The position numbers and the translations under genes are program-made. From contig CM070875.1 in the NCBI GenBank assembly GCA_036365515.1, positions 7,716,501 to 7,780,500 of the forward strand: DNA of 64,000 nt. Reading direction: 5' to 3'. This document shows positions 24,831 through 37,022 of the stretch, piece by piece. This DNA comes from Torymus aiolomorphi. Its lineage: Eukaryota; Arthropoda; Insecta; Hymenoptera; Torymidae. The notes below the pieces were generated by a model. The model was given only the letters and a program-made list of their open reading frames with translations. It did no database searches and was not told the DNA's origin. How positions within the stretch are numbered: position 1 is the first letter of the stretch; each line of letters begins with the position of its first letter.

Positions 24831-25735
24831 TAAAAAAGATGTTAAAGTAGAAACCATTACGACTACCTCTTGGCCAACGCCCATTCACATATATCTATAT
24901 ATATTAAGATGTATAGTAGAAACCATCGTCCACTACCTCAGCGACTTAAATGGTTGCTGCATCGGCCGATGGTTTCTTGTACTGAGTTTATGTACAATGA
25001 CTTGTACGCTAAATTTTATAAATATGTAGAACAACAAAAATTTATATTTATTATAAAAATTATATATTATAATATTAGATTGTAAATAATATATAAAATT
25101 ATTTCTTACCTTCTAATCATAGAGAAATCGGATGCATTCAAGCTTCTCTTGCTTCCTCATCTGATTTTTGTAGACTAGAGCCCATTGTGTTTCACTAAAA
25201 TAAAAGACACAATACATGGGGGTGTTGTGTTGGTGTTTTGCAGTGATGGCTGTACCCTTTCACAAAGTTCACATTATACAAATCCTGCACAGCGACAGCC
25301 GTTGTTACATACCACTGGTACAAACGGTAATGGTCGCGCTAAACCAAGAGTTTAACCAGCGTATTAACCAATTGCGGCCAAATAAAAATTGGGAAATCCC
25401 GACGCCGCCGCGCTTGAAATAGTCTTTGGAGCTGATCACTATATCCGATATCTCTATATCCGCGTTGCTTGTGTGTGCTGCACACCCGGGATTTAATCGT
25501 ACAATGCCAGCACCGGAGATTTCGAAATATTATGTACTAACCCACGACATTGGATAAAAATTGTTTCAACACTGATAGTAGAAAATATCCACGTATTAAC
25601 CTCATAGAGCCGCAGCTAATAGGTATCATGTAGTTGTGAGATTTTGATATTGCAACCAGCTAAATTCGTTTGATTTTGGTGTATTGTGAATTTGACTTAA
25701 CATGGTGCATTCTCCCTCACTTCACAGATTGGTTC
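24831..25735. other. AT-rich stretch without recognisable genes
   Basis: A small inverted pair around AAACCATCG and CGATGGTTT (24920-24980) is visible. ORFs here lack recognisable domains. Confidence 0.45.
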
Positions 25736-25738
25736 AGC

Positions 25739-26158
25739 TTACTTGCATATTAGCGTTTCGTCATGTTTTTTGCACTTATTGATTTTTTCAAAAGTTATGG
25801 GCATATACGTTCGATTATCATTACTGATCGCGAAATAATTTTGCTTGATCTGTATGTCAGAGACTTTGTATAAATCATAATTTTGTGTATCAAGTAAAGG
25901 AATTGATAAATGATAAATTAAATGGTGGTCGGAAAAAATGATGGTTAGTTCAGAGATTTGTGTGATTTTAAGTATCGAATCGGGCTTATCGAGTACCGGA
26001 AAGATAGCGTCTCGCACCGATTGTCTGGTTAAGGCTGCAGAGTTTAAAATTAGATTTGGCGGTAAGAATTGAGGGTATACAGTCCCTTTTGAAGCAAATA
26101 AAATTACATCAGTAACTATTTCTGTGTCAAGTTTGTACTGCAGAATGTCTTCATCAAG
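25739..26158 (-). pseudogene. env: Errantivirus-like envelope, C-terminal half
   Basis: Minus-strand coding part of an F-like envelope (Gypsy-type errantivirus): conserved stretches LDTEIVTDVILFASKG, YHLSIPLLDTQNYDLYKV and a C-terminal cysteine pair before the stop at 25739. No transmembrane anchor remains before the stop, so it is truncated. It continues the frame of 27407-28016 across the insertion at 26159-27391. The residues upstream of 26158 in the open frame come from the insertion. Confidence 0.8.
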
Positions 26159-27391
26159 CCCTGAAGAAACTGCCGCCCGAAAATTTTTGGCAATGCGTAT
26201 GGAATGCAGGAATTTTACCTCGCCTCTGTACCACGTCAAAATTGTTTGGGGGATTCAGCAAAGCTAGTTCTCAGTGTGTCTGAGTCTAGGCATAACGCCA
26301 AACGTTAGCGTCCTAGCCGCCTTCAGGGTCAACGCCAGCTTTCAACTCACGTGGAGAAGAAAGCACGCCGGCCAATAACGTCACTGGTGACTGTGTCGGG
26401 AGCCATGCTTATAATAGCTGGCTCATACCATTAAGGTGTGCAGAAACCCGAATACTTGAAAGCGGGAGGCTAAAGAGCCGCCATAAAGGCCTCCGTGCCA
26501 AATACCGATACAAACATCCACTGCTTAGTAGGGAAACCGAAGAGGAGTGAGGTGTGAGTACTCTGTAAAATGTACCACAGAGGGGAAACCTTATGATGAA
26601 AGCAAAGTGGCAAACATTTGATTTTTATGAAACAAACACCGGTACAACTTTTACTGCTCAGTAGGGCAACCAAAGAGAAAAGTACAAGTACTTCACACTA
26701 CTAGTCACAGAGGGGAAACCCGATAATGAAAGCGCAGTGGCAAATATATGATTTTGATGAAATAAATATGCCAAGCGTATCAGGTGTTATATGGTGGCTT
26801 TTACGGGCTTCAAAACTCAAAAATCTTTGAACGCGTTAGGCTACCCACCGCACAGACTGGCGTCCGGTCTGAAATTGGGGAGGCAAGCCCTCGGGCTGTC
26901 GAAACGCAGGACCAGTAAGGCGGACACTGGTACACCGGGTTGGGCCAAGCCCAGGTAGGCGAGCGAAAGCTCACATCCCGCTAATTTGAACGAATTGAAC
27001 GACCTACTTTGGCCCAAGTAGGAAAGGACTCGGTGTGACAGTGGTACCCAGGCTTTGACGGATGGCATGATTATTCGGATGCTGCTCAATAGAGCGGAAG
27101 TCGGCGGGTTACTAGAACCGCCGCCATGCTACCGACATGTATGACTCTGCTCATGGCAAGCGTTTACGCCCCATCGTTCTCAGAGTTCGGTACCCACTTG
27201 TGGGGCCACCGATCAAGGTTAATCGATTCCTAATATATGGACTGGATATAACCTTCCATACAATCGGCTCGGTACCTAGGGGTCTGAGTGGGTATGTAAA
27301 GCTAAAGACAGGTCTGTGTGAGGGTGGTGAGTGCCCGGAAGGGACGGTCAAACCTCCCTATAAAGGAAAACGTCTAGTACACGTACCATAC
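26159..27391. mobile_element. 1.23-kb insertion splitting env, with 15-bp target-site duplication
   Basis: The flanks AATGTCTTCATCAAG (26144-26158) and AATGTCTTCATTAAG (27392-27406) are the same env sequence twice, one mismatch. A duplication of 15 bp fits target-primed (LINE/SINE type) insertion. The insert has no coding domain I recognise. It contains an imperfect tandem repeat of about 130 bp (AGAGGGGAAACC at 26579 and 26709). Confidence 0.7.
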
Positions 27392-27406
27392 AATGTCTTC
27401 ATTAAG

Positions 27407-28016
27407 CGTTACTATCGCTTGGATAATCGCATCTGACTTGATGTAATAATCTTGAGTGGACGATATCTTTTTTAAGGCCAACGTTAAATTTTTTATATTT
27501 TTATCAATTGAGGTGAATTGTGACACTACTAATTCTGTTTGCTCCGCCAAAAGTTTAGCTATCTGTTTAGTGTCACTAGTTGTACTTTTAATAAGCTCTT
27601 TTAATTTTATTTCGGATTCTTCATCGAGTGTACCAAATAGATAACGACTAATTTTTCCTACGATTGGCAGAATTGCCCTTCGCGGACGCGTACTATTGTT
27701 ATCAAGGCCTAATAATAGTTCTGAAATTCTTTCTGCTTGTCTTGAAGTATTCTCTATTGACTCGAAAGAATGCGATAATTTTTGTTCATATGGACATGTT
27801 TTTAATAGGTTATTACAATAAGTTAAAATTGTCTTTCCCTGAGCTAAAAGTTTATGACCTGCTTCCAAATAAGACTGTAAGTCGACTTTTTCTACTATTT
27901 TCCAATCTGTACATGATGTCACTAACGGTGATTTTTTTTCTGTTAGTAAGCCAGGATTCTTATCTAAAAATTCAATATATGGTGGTAGTCCAATCCTACC
28001 GATCCCGAAAGGTCTG
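27407..28016 (-). pseudogene. env: Errantivirus-like envelope, N-terminal half
   Basis: Minus-strand frame beginning after a splice-acceptor-like TTTTTGTTACAG (about 28017-28028), as expected for the subgenomic env RNA of errantiviruses. It includes a furin-type basic site RPRR followed by the fusion-peptide-like segment and LFGTLDEE, then a coiled-coil region (KQIAKLLAEQTELVVSQF). The frame is interrupted by the insertion at 27391. In intact relatives this is a membrane fusion glycoprotein. Confidence 0.8.
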
Positions 28017-28019
28017 TAA

Positions 28020-28700
28020 CAAAAAGGTTAATCTAATGAAGTCATTCCATAAAATGTTTTAAATTCAGCTGTTTTTTTCACACGCGAGAAGGGACAGAAA
28101 CCAAAGAAACGAGAAAAGGTCAATTGTTATGAATTTAATTCCTATATTGATGTTACAAGATTAACGCAGTTATGATTAATTCGATACTTGTATTTTTTGT
28201 AACGGAACGGGCCTACAGTGATTCGCTTTGCATAGCAATCCCCAAAAGTTGAAAAAAAAACATTTGATAATTTGTTCCAATTATTATTCAATTGGTCAGC
28301 AATTTTGAAGTACCGAGTGCGGCCAGGTGAGTTCGCAGATAAGGTAGTTTTAATTTTATCATTATTAAGTTTAATAAAAAAAAATTGTAGATTTTAAACG
28401 CGTGCAAGATGCATGGGCCTTTCTAGTTGTATCACTTGTTATATAGTTTATAGTTCGTAGCAGCCAATTGTGTGTACTATTGGTACACGGCGCTATCGAA
28501 CACAGGTGTCACGTTATTTCGGTGCAGCAGCCAATTGTGTGTACTATTAGTACACGGCGCTATCGAACACAGATGTCACGTTATTTCGTTGCAGCACCCG
28601 AACTTTGCGTTCGGGGGTCGCATGAAAAAAATTAAAAAAAAAAGAAATTTCCACGCACTTGAAAATTGATTGACTATATATGTTTACTCATCCCTTCCTC
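28020..28700. other. Non-coding stretch between integrase and env
   Basis: Holds a two-copy tandem repeat of period 67 bp (28461 and 28528, CAGCCAATTGTGTGTACTAT). No gene recognised. Confidence 0.6.
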
Positions 28701-28707
28701 TTTTTTT

Positions 28708-29660
28708 TTATTCGTATACTGATGGCGGATCCTTTATTAGAGATGATCTTTTCAATTTGTCCAGGTGTACTATTTTGACTATTTTGCCATTCTGCAATTT
28801 GGCATTCTTGGTTCTATAATCTAGACCTGTAATCTCATATGGGCCTTTGTAATCAATGTCAAATTTGTTCAACTGCGGCTCTTTCAGGCGATGCACAATT
28901 TCACCTTCACGAAAATGTTGCGTGTTGAGTTTGCGATCATAGTAATATTTGGACCCATATTTTGCTTGCACTACGTTCATGCGGCCAACGTTTCCATCTT
29001 TGAAAGATTGTTTATCAGATCAGCAATGTAGTCACCGTAAGTTAAAACTTGCTCCTTGGGTGGAAAACAAGATAGCGTGCGAGGCTTTTGACCGAAAGTT
29101 CATGCAGCGGGGTTGATGGGTACCCATCGGCTCCAATCATGCAGATTTTCCATGTACTTTTTTAGATATTCTGTCAGGGTATAGTGCATGCGTTCTATGC
29201 CTCCGTTTGACTAAGGATAATACGCTGTAGTACAGTACTTATCTATTCTGAAAATTCTAGCTAGTTCGTTTAGCATGTTCTTTAAGAAATGTGTGCCTTG
29301 ATCCGTAAGTAACGTGGCGGGTGGTCCGAAATAACAAGTGACTTTTTCGGTGAATGAGCGTGCAATCTCCACGGCACTCGCAGTTTTTATTGGCATTAAA
29401 ACACAATACTTGGTTAGGCAGTCTTGAACAGTCAGAATATATTCATAGCAGGCCATAGACATCCATGCTGAGTTTATGAAATGGTTTTGTAGGTATATCA
29501 TAAGCGGGAGACGTGTTTTTACACGTATTAGTTTATTTGTTTGGCACTGTGCACATCCTAAAACAAATTGACGTACGTCAGGGCGCATGTTTCGCCAATA
29601 GTAGTCATTTGCAATCTTACTATACGTCTTGTTAATGCCCCTATATCCACCAATCGATGC
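28708..29660 (-). pseudogene. pol: Ty3/gypsy integrase with internal deletion and stops
   Basis: Read on minus: a zinc-finger region (CAQCQTNK with degenerate histidines), a core with LTDQGTHF (second Asp kept) and SNGGIERMH (Glu kept), and the C-terminal module (YKGPYEITGLD, VHLDKLKRSS). The segment with the first catalytic Asp is deleted (INSAWMSMACYEYI joins directly to the following strand). At least two in-frame stops (near 29213 and 28983) break it. It is the same element as the env downstream. Confidence 0.85.
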
Positions 29661-30430
29661 TTCATAGTATTCTTTAAGAAGTCTGTAACGATCTTGAACG
29701 GGAGGTACAATACAGGTAGATTGTCTGAGTATAGTACTGCTACTATTGGAAGTCCTTCAAAATGCTCGTCGAAAATATCTATAAAAATTGACCACTCTGG
29801 TAAGTTGAAAATTTCTAGATCTCTGATTACGCCAAAACTACTAATGTTTTGATCAAGTGTATATTTTTTTAATGTCTTAATACATTTTGTCATTTCTGAT
29901 TTTAACAGTTTATCGTTTATGTTACGTTTGATGACTATGCCTATCAACTTTATGCCTCTGCAGTCTGTCGCATAAACATCACCAAATTTTATTTCTGCAG
30001 CTCTGATTTTATCTGTATCTATATATCTGCATTCAACCAAGGCTTTTAACATTTCAGTACTTAAAAAACAATCTTCTATAAGCAAGTATACTAAATTTTC
30101 TTTATAACTAAATGGATGCTCATTGATTTGTTTTATTCTAGATAAGGGCAATGGCCCATCTCCTTGTGGAAGAGCCCAAGGGCGGTTGTGCCTAGGAGAT
30201 CGTGCATCCATCACAAGAGATCTGTCAAGCGTGTTAGTATGTGCTGGAGCTCTTATTTGCTTATCGCGTACGCTCAGTTTCGTAGATGAAGCGTCTGAAA
30301 GGTCCATGTTAAAATCGACTGGACTACTATAGCGAGCGTGATCGACAATACATTGAAGAATTATTTCGTACTGTGGATTTAGAAGGTTGGTCTTTTTTAT
30401 CCTCATCGGTATTTTCGCCTGTTTTATCAT
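29558..30430 (-). pseudogene. pol: Errantivirus pol region upstream of integrase
   Basis: A 290-codon minus-strand frame. The part from about residue 130 (DVYATDCRGIKLIGIVIKRN) to 250 resembles the poorly conserved domain between RNase H and integrase. No RT or RNase H motif (no YxDD box) is present. It meets the integrase in another frame near 29620. Confidence 0.55.
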
Positions 30431-30439
30431 TCGAACTAT

Positions 30440-30860
30440 TATGATTATGTAAGGCCTCAGCCTCTGATATTAGTACTTCGTAGGGCATGTAATGTTCACT
30501 GACTAAATGTAAATGAATATAATTTTCTGCCGTGCTTACAATTATGTAATAAAAATCTACTCCTCCATTCTGCAGGTGGTTGTGTATACAGATATTCTGT
30601 TGATATTCTTGTGCAAATATTTACGCACACTCAACATTGTCAAACATTATTTCTGAAGATAAAATTTTCTTTACCTCGTCAACATCGCTACATGTTGCAA
30701 GCGCTGGAGAATGAAGGAGTTTACTACGAAGTTGTTTCGCCGTGATTTTGAGATTACAAGATTTTATCAATGAATAAAATAAACAGTTGCCAGGCGAATC
30801 TGCAGAAATATCCATATCTCTAACTAAATGCGCATGTAGATTGGCACACCATTCTCTTGC
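30440..30860 (-). pseudogene. OTU-like cysteine protease domain in a retroelement
   Basis: Minus strand: an Asp then GNCLFYSLI (nucleophile Cys motif of OTU proteases, usually DGNCLF; here two residues separate Asp from Gly), about 100 residues later NYIHLHLVSEHYMPYEV, fitting the catalytic-His strand. This order and spacing match OTU deubiquitinase-like domains. It lies between gag remnants (31104-32040) and the integrase linker (29558-30430). A frameshift near 30845 and another near 30430 break it. Confidence 0.6.
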
Positions 30861-31103
30861 TTTATAAACATGAAGGTTTCCCGTGTAAGATGAAACTGAA
30901 GATGGTAAAATATCTGAAGACGCCTTTTCACGGTCAGTACAACGAGGAACTCGTTCGAAAAATCCATGGTTTTAAAATTAGAGCACTTGTGCTCGTTCAC
31001 AAGTTCTGTTATAGATACCTGATTTTGTTGTTTATTCTCTGTGAAGTCTATAATTGGTATTTCGACCTGCATGTTCTCTTCTTGTATATTTCCGACATTC
31101 TTT

Positions 31104-31421
31104 TTATTGAAGATACTGCTGAGTAGAGATGAATTGTAATTTTCGATTATTCGAGGGGGCCTGACTATCTGGTTTATGTCTGACTTTTGTATTTGTGTGA
31201 CTATTACTGCTTATTTTGTTGTTCTCGTTATGTGTGTTTAAGGTTTTGCTCGATGATTGTCCTGCTTTTGATCCTCGAAAATCTTTTCGCTCAACGTCAT
31301 CAAAATTTGGAACGCTTTCTGGCTCAGACTCTACTTCCCATACATTTATCTGCATTGCATTCCTGCTTAACACATCACGTTCTAGGACGTCGATAATTAA
31401 TCTGGTACGCAGTTTACCCAT
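31104..31421 (-). pseudogene. Gag-pol linker of errantivirus-like element
   Basis: A 105-codon minus-strand frame, polar and Asn/Ser-rich with an N-terminal helical part (LRTRLIIDVLERDVLSRNAM). It sits between the capsid-like frame and the OTU-like region. No clear protease motif. Assignment rests on position. Confidence 0.4.
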
Positions 31422-31549
31422 GACGTCTAATACAACATGCTATTGTGACTTACCCTGACAGCTGTCACTGCGTTGCTTTGAGCTAGAGTAAGTGTCATTT
31501 AACTTATTATCAGTTACTTGCTCCAGTACACATGGCTCGTCTACGATTT

Positions 31550-32050
31550 TCAAATCTGTGCTTTCAAATCTGTGTCGAAATATGCTTCACGTTTGCGCAG
31601 TTCTCTGTCACTCGCATTCAGACTCGGAGATGAATCATATATAGTCAATAACTGGTTTAATAGTTTTTGTAACCAAAGGCCAAAATCACCTGCTCCCTCA
31701 CCTGGCACTTGACTGAGAATCCTCATTTTCATAAGGATGTCATCCACGAGTACAACATTTCCGTATTGCAGGACCAAGTCCTAAAGAAATTTCTCGACGG
31801 ATTCGTAATTTAATACTCGCGCCGCGTATCCATCCACCGCCCGTCCCGTTAATTTACTGGCTAATGCCAACAATATAATTTTCTCATTTTGCGCTCCAAA
31901 TATTTCCCGGATTTGTCGCACTGCTGTGCAGAACAAACTAAGTTTGTCTCAGTTACCATCAAAATAAGGAATCAAGTTCCAAGCTTGTGAAAAATTAATA
32001 CTTCTCGCGCGCATCCAAAAACAGCGGGTTGAAAACATCTAAATTTGGAG
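31550..32050 (-). pseudogene. gag: Gag capsid remnant of errantivirus-like element
   Basis: Minus strand: a segment PYFDGN...DKLSLFCTAVRQI followed by ALASKLTGRAV and VEKFL, the pattern of Ty3/gypsy capsid domains, then 31550-31777 (VLVDDILMKMRILSQV). An in-frame stop near 31780 and one near 31951 break it. Confidence 0.6.
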
Positions 32051-32102
32051 TATCGATTAGGACAGAGGGATTTGTGTTCAAGCTAACATTTGAAGGCGCA
32101 CA

Positions 32103-33310
32103 TTGCTGTGCGGTGTGAAATTGGATGAGCTCAATAAAAGGTGTGAAGAGTTGCAAAAAGAAAACACGGAAACTCATTATAAAATGTTGGAACAATTAGA
32201 AGAGGTCACTGTTGTTACGCTTCAAGAGTTTAATCAAAATATCATAGAAAAGTTGGACAAGATTCAAGGGAGATCGATACAAAATAAATTTGAGGTAAAA
32301 TCTGCAACAAATCAAAATAAAATTGAAAATTTAGGGGACAAGAAAAGTGTACTATTTTTGATACACAAGAGATTCGGAGACGCGGCAAACTTGTATTTAA
32401 ATAGACACTGTGAAAGTTGACTTTGAATCAAAAAATCAAATTTAACTATAAATTGAGTACGACTAAATTCGAATTTTTCGCAGAATACTAATGGATTTAC
32501 TTTATGTAATTGATTCAAAGGTTAAGCCTGAACGCGAATTAGACGAGTACACACGCGAGAAATAGAAATATATGGTCCGTGATATAATTATTAATAGAAT
32601 TGATGCGTCCTATCATAATAAACTCATGCATATCAAGAATCCGTCTGAACTGTTTTTGAAAATTGAATTGAAATGTTCAAAGTGAACCTAAAAACCATGT
32701 TTATTAGAAAGAAACTGTACGTGATCTGACACATTCCTAACAAAAAAAGTGCGTCTCAGTTTGAGAACGATTCGAAGGGTTAGATAAGTAGAGCTCATAA
32801 TAATATTCCAAAGGCAAGCAGCATGAGTGAAACCGAAATACGTGATATCTTATTTAATGCTATTGTTGAGAATGTATCGTAGAATCGTGATACTAATTTC
32901 CTAAATAAAAGTAATTACTAGTTTGGATTTGAGTTACGAACAATTGAAAAATTATATTATTCAGTTGGAAGAGCTTCGACGAGTTAATGAGGAGAGACTA
33001 GCTAGATGAGATAAAATAAGCGCTGAAATCAACTGGACGAGACAGTCGACGGGGCAAGAGAGGGAGAAAGATGCAGCAATACTTGCCCGTTCTCGAGGCA
33101 GATGTTATCACTACAGAGAGCTGGGACATCATACTATAGTCTGTGACAAACCTGGTCTCGTCTGCTACTTATACAGATCTGGTCTTCTCGGCTACCCATG
33201 CAGACGGTGTGAGGGCCATACATAAGAAAATTGTTCATATAGCAATAAGGAGATTACAAAACTAGACGAGATGATTATCGAAGAGAACACATACATGAAC
33301 GTACATGAGT
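32103..33310 (+). pseudogene. Degenerate gag of a second LTR element, with zinc knuckles
   Basis: Plus strand, many stops and frameshifts. The first 105 codons hold a coiled coil (LDELNKRCEELQKENTETH). Later frames give a capsid-like helix-rich stretch and, near 33090-33230, CYHYRELGHHTIVC followed by a second C/H cluster, resembling CCHC knuckles with one Cys lost. The LTR superfamily is uncertain (Copia-like or Ty3-like). Confidence 0.45.
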
Positions 33311-33540
33311 ATTTACTCTGATTTATCGTTGCGAACAAGTATTGATGTGTTGTAAAATTTTGACGAGATGCATGCTGAAAATAAATTAGATATCTGACCG
33401 ACTCAAGAGCTCCATTTATATATAGCTCCATAATACCCGAGTTATGCACTTTTTACTGAAAAATGCAGTTTTTAGAAAAATGCGCTTTTCTCGAAAAAGC
33501 CTATTTTTTTTTCTCAATTTTCTTTTCTCAGGATAGAGGA

Positions 33541-34933
33541 CGTAAATAGCTATCTAGGCGTGTTTGTAAGATTCACGGGTTTTCTGCTGGGATAATGATC
33601 ACTGATGAGATAATACACAAACAAATTTTTCACGCTTAGCGCTTATATGTAGTGATATAACAATGACATAACAGTTAATATAAAGATGTTTATCTTTGTG
33701 CGTAATATACAGGTATGCACATATGTATGTATTTTTTTTTATTTATGTCTTTTAGATTTTTTATTTTTATAACTACCTTTGTTTTTCGGCTCCATTATTC
33801 TTACTTCAGCAAGGGAACGATCAGCGGGCTTTGCTGCCAAACAATGTATTTTATCATTGCACGTTTCTTTAATCCATAAATCTCTATATTTTTTAACGTG
33901 CTCTAACAAAATCGTTGCCATTTTGAATGAATTTTTCATGGGGCTCTCGAAGATTATACGAAGTAGCATAATGCTTTATAAGTCCACCCACACCATCTAC
34001 AGCTCCTTTACCGTGCCCAGTAGTAGTAGCATTTTATATCAAATGGTGCTCGTTTTAATTCATATAATTGAAAGCGATTTTTAAAGTGGCTAGTGGCGCC
34101 GTCTGATACAATGGTAATTTTTTTTATTGAATCACAACAATTTGCTTTCAAGTAGGTTATAATTATTTTTACTGCTAGCAAAGCATACGTTGAATCATGT
34201 TTTCGGTCATCACTTGTGACTAAGAAACTTTGTGTTGAATCCCCTTGATAAGAGATTGAAAATTACCATTGTATCAGACGGTGCCGCTAGCCACTTTAAA
34301 AATCGCTTTCAATTATATGAATTAAAACGAGCACCATTTGATAGAAAATGGTTATTCTTTACTACTGGGCACGGTAAAGGAGCTGTAGATGGTGTCGGTG
34401 AACTTATAAAGCATTATGGTACTTCGCATAATCTTCGAGAGCACCATGAAAAATCCATTCATAATCCCAACGATTTTGTAGAGCACGTTCAAAAATATAC
34501 AGATGCAATTAAAATAATACATTTATAAGACATTGACATAGAAGAGTTTAGCTACTCCTAAGTATCCTTGAATTTGAAAAACTCATTTATGGATTAAAGA
34601 AACGTGCAATGATAAAGTACATTATTTGACAGCAAAGACCGCTGATCGTCCCCTTACTGAAGTAAGAATAACGAAGCCGAAAAACAAAGGTAGTTATAAA
34701 AATAAAAAATCTAAAAGACATAAATAAAAAAATAGATACATATGAGCATACCTGTATATTACTTATATACGCACAAAGATAAACGTCTTTATATTAACTG
34801 TTATATCATTGTTATATCACTATATATAAGCGCTAAGCGTGAAAAATTTGTTTGTGTGTTATCTCATTAGTGATCGCTATCTCAGTGGAAAACCCGTGAA
34901 TCTCACAAACACGCCTAGATAGCTATTTACGTA
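33541..34933. repeat. 1.4-kb foldback made of two inverted copies of a transposon gene end
   Basis: Arms 33541-34118 and 34265-34933 are inverted copies (roughly 90% identical by eye) around a 146-bp loop. The left arm lacks about 90 bp of the coding part. The outer ends share CTATCTAGGCGTGTTTG. Both arms carry the coding end described at 34232-34528. Confidence 0.85.
34232..34528 (+). pseudogene. Transposon-type protein fragment (SDGAASHFKNRF / HGKGAVDGVG)
   Basis: Open for 98 codons: VSDGAASHFKNRFQLYEL, then FTTGHGKGAVDGVGELIKH. These motifs recur in a widespread family of uncharacterised, probably transposon-derived insect proteins; the Asp-rich motif could be catalytic, but I cannot name the superfamily. 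The sequence continues in other frames to the basic C-terminus GSYKNKKSKRHK at about 34725. Its inverted partner is 33739-34118 on the minus strand. Confidence 0.5.
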
Positions 34934-35099
34934 TAGTTTTCCACCTAGTGAATTCACAAGTGAGTTTATATTTTCTTCATTCGTGCAGTTTATTATTACT
35001 GTATCCTTGTTCTTGCATGAGACACTTTTTATTTGTATTGTTTTTCTGTTATTTTTGTGCGACGCGTCTTAAGAGGGAATACATTATATATATGCATAT

Positions 35100-36350
35100 T
35101 TCAAACAGCGCCACGTGACGAATACGCGACCGCTGAATAGTCCTTGTAGTTTGGGAGGTCTCTCTCTCCAGAGATTGAACCGGGGTTCGAGCCCCATTAT
35201 AACTATTGTAAAACCAAGAGCATCGACCGAATCACTGCGCATCTTTGAGGGTCATCTCCCTTCCATTGAGTCTTTCCCTTATATTCACATCTTCTTCTTT
35301 CTTCCCTGTCCGGGTAAAGCGAGTGGCTGAACAGCAAGCACGAGTTATCGGTCTCTCCGTTTTGTGCGGGTCTTCTGCGGAGCCGCTCTCTCTCTCCTAT
35401 AGGAGTTGCGCCACTATAGCAGCGCGCAAGCAGTTATCGGCCTCTCCGCTTTGTGCGGATCTTCGCACGGCCCGCTCGCCACTACAGCAGCGCGCTGCAG
35501 CCGTCGCCGCCTCCAATTGGAAAAATGTATCGGGACGGGAGCGCGCTAACAGTTATCGGCTGCTCCGCTTTGTGCGGATCTTCGCATGGCTCGCTCACCA
35601 CTTAACTTCAGCGCGCGGCGAAGTCAGGCCCCTCCACGGAACACTGTCTTATAAGGCTCTCCCGCCTTAAGATTGTCTTAAAGCTCGCTTGCGCTTTCTT
35701 ACGTCGGGATTGGAGACGAGCACGGGGGCTCGCGACAAAATACCCAAGACGTAGCAGACCCGCTCGTAGCCAGGTACGGACGGCCCTTCCCTCACTGGTC
35801 CTCATCATTACAATCCGAGCAACTCCGTCCATTTCCCATCGAACGCAGTCGACCCTTAATGGTGCGAGGTCGCAATCTTCTGCAATCACGAGCGAAGGTT
35901 GTGCCACACGCACCCGGTGATATCTTTTTTGGTTTTTCTTTGCCTTACTGACACTCGTGAAGGGCTTAATTAACTATCTAGTGACTCTCAAGGGCACGAA
36001 TCGTACCCTGGCGCTGATTGAAATATCGTGATCACCCAATCTACCTAGTTTATCAGAATATGCGTAGAACTAGATAAGACTATAGAATATAGAATAAGAC
36101 TATAGAAATAAATTATGCTTTGAATTTGAAGGTAGTATACTTGCTTTCTCCCCACCTCCCGTATATAAAAAGATACCGAAATTAATAATCATAAGAGAGT
36201 AGATCTGCCGCACTCTTACTCGTATGGGAGTGTAAGAGTGACCAGGATAGCGGCCAGGTTCCTGCCAGGTAAGGGTGAATTGATACCCTTAGGGGATCAA
36301 CCGAAATAATTAAAACATTAAACAAGTCGCGTGACAACCTTTATCAGTTG
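35100..36350. other. GC-rich repeat region with three to four AGTTATCGG units
   Basis: AGTTATCGGTCTCTCCG (35343), AGTTATCGGCCTCTCCG (35431) and AGTTATCGGCTGCTCCG (35551) start imperfect units of about 90-120 bp, each continuing TTTGTGCGGATCTTC or similar. A B-box-like GGTTCGAGCCC at about 35183 is not part of a foldable tRNA. It may be an LTR or leader. No ORF with domains. Confidence 0.45.
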
Positions 36351-36572
36351 TCACGTAACAGTAAGAATGGTATCAGGCAGCTCCTTGCCACCCGACGCCA
36401 TGTTGGCGACTGACTTATTTTAAGATTAATTGATTATTAGCAATTTATTAATTATTATTATTAATTGATTATTATTTATAAGCGAAATCTCTTGTAACCG
36501 AAATTCATTGATTTGTTAACTATTTACACGCATGTCGAATCTCTATGATATTCGACCAACTAAGGAGGGAGG

Positions 36573-37022
36573 TGTTACGTCTATAACGTATTTCAGTAAT
36601 GCAACCGATGCGCTAAAATGGAGGTCGCCACATCGATCAAGCGACGACACACTTTTTCTGAAATTCATATTTATTTTGGCTATTTAGGCGATGAATCCAG
36701 CCATCGCATTCGGAAAAGTCAGTCGGAGCTAAGCCTCTACTCGGGACGCACCGTTAAAATTATTTTGTAGCTCGATCCGAGAGCAATATTTAATACGTGT
36801 TAAATTGTCAAATTAATTGTATTTCATATTTCGCGGTGTTACAAACAGTGTAATTATTATTATAATCAGTTAAACTATCGATTATTAAATAAATATTATA
36901 TTTTATCTGTGGAGTTACTTATATCATACCTGATCTACAGCCATCCCAAGAAAGGTAAGGAGATTTATTTAAAAGAATAAAAATCAATAAAAGCACTAAA
37001 GTCATTAATTGCCAACCTAACA
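36573..37022 (+). repeat. LTR, 450 bp, preceded by a polypurine tract
   Basis: TGTTACGTC to CCTAACA, homologous along its length to the solo LTR at 57305-57744 (shared GGCGATGARTCCAGCCATCG and AGTCGGAGCTAAG). It is preceded by AAGGAGGGAGG, which looks like a polypurine tract, and its flanks do not form a target duplication, so it is probably a 3' LTR with a decayed internal region upstream. Confidence 0.75.

Noticed and set aside
35150..35200. tRNA gene around GGTTCGAGCCC
   Set aside because: The T-arm-like stem does not extend and no A-box or acceptor stem matches.
35350..35640. CRISPR-like array of AGTTATCGG units
   Set aside because: Units are few, imperfect and of unequal spacing, and the DNA is eukaryotic.
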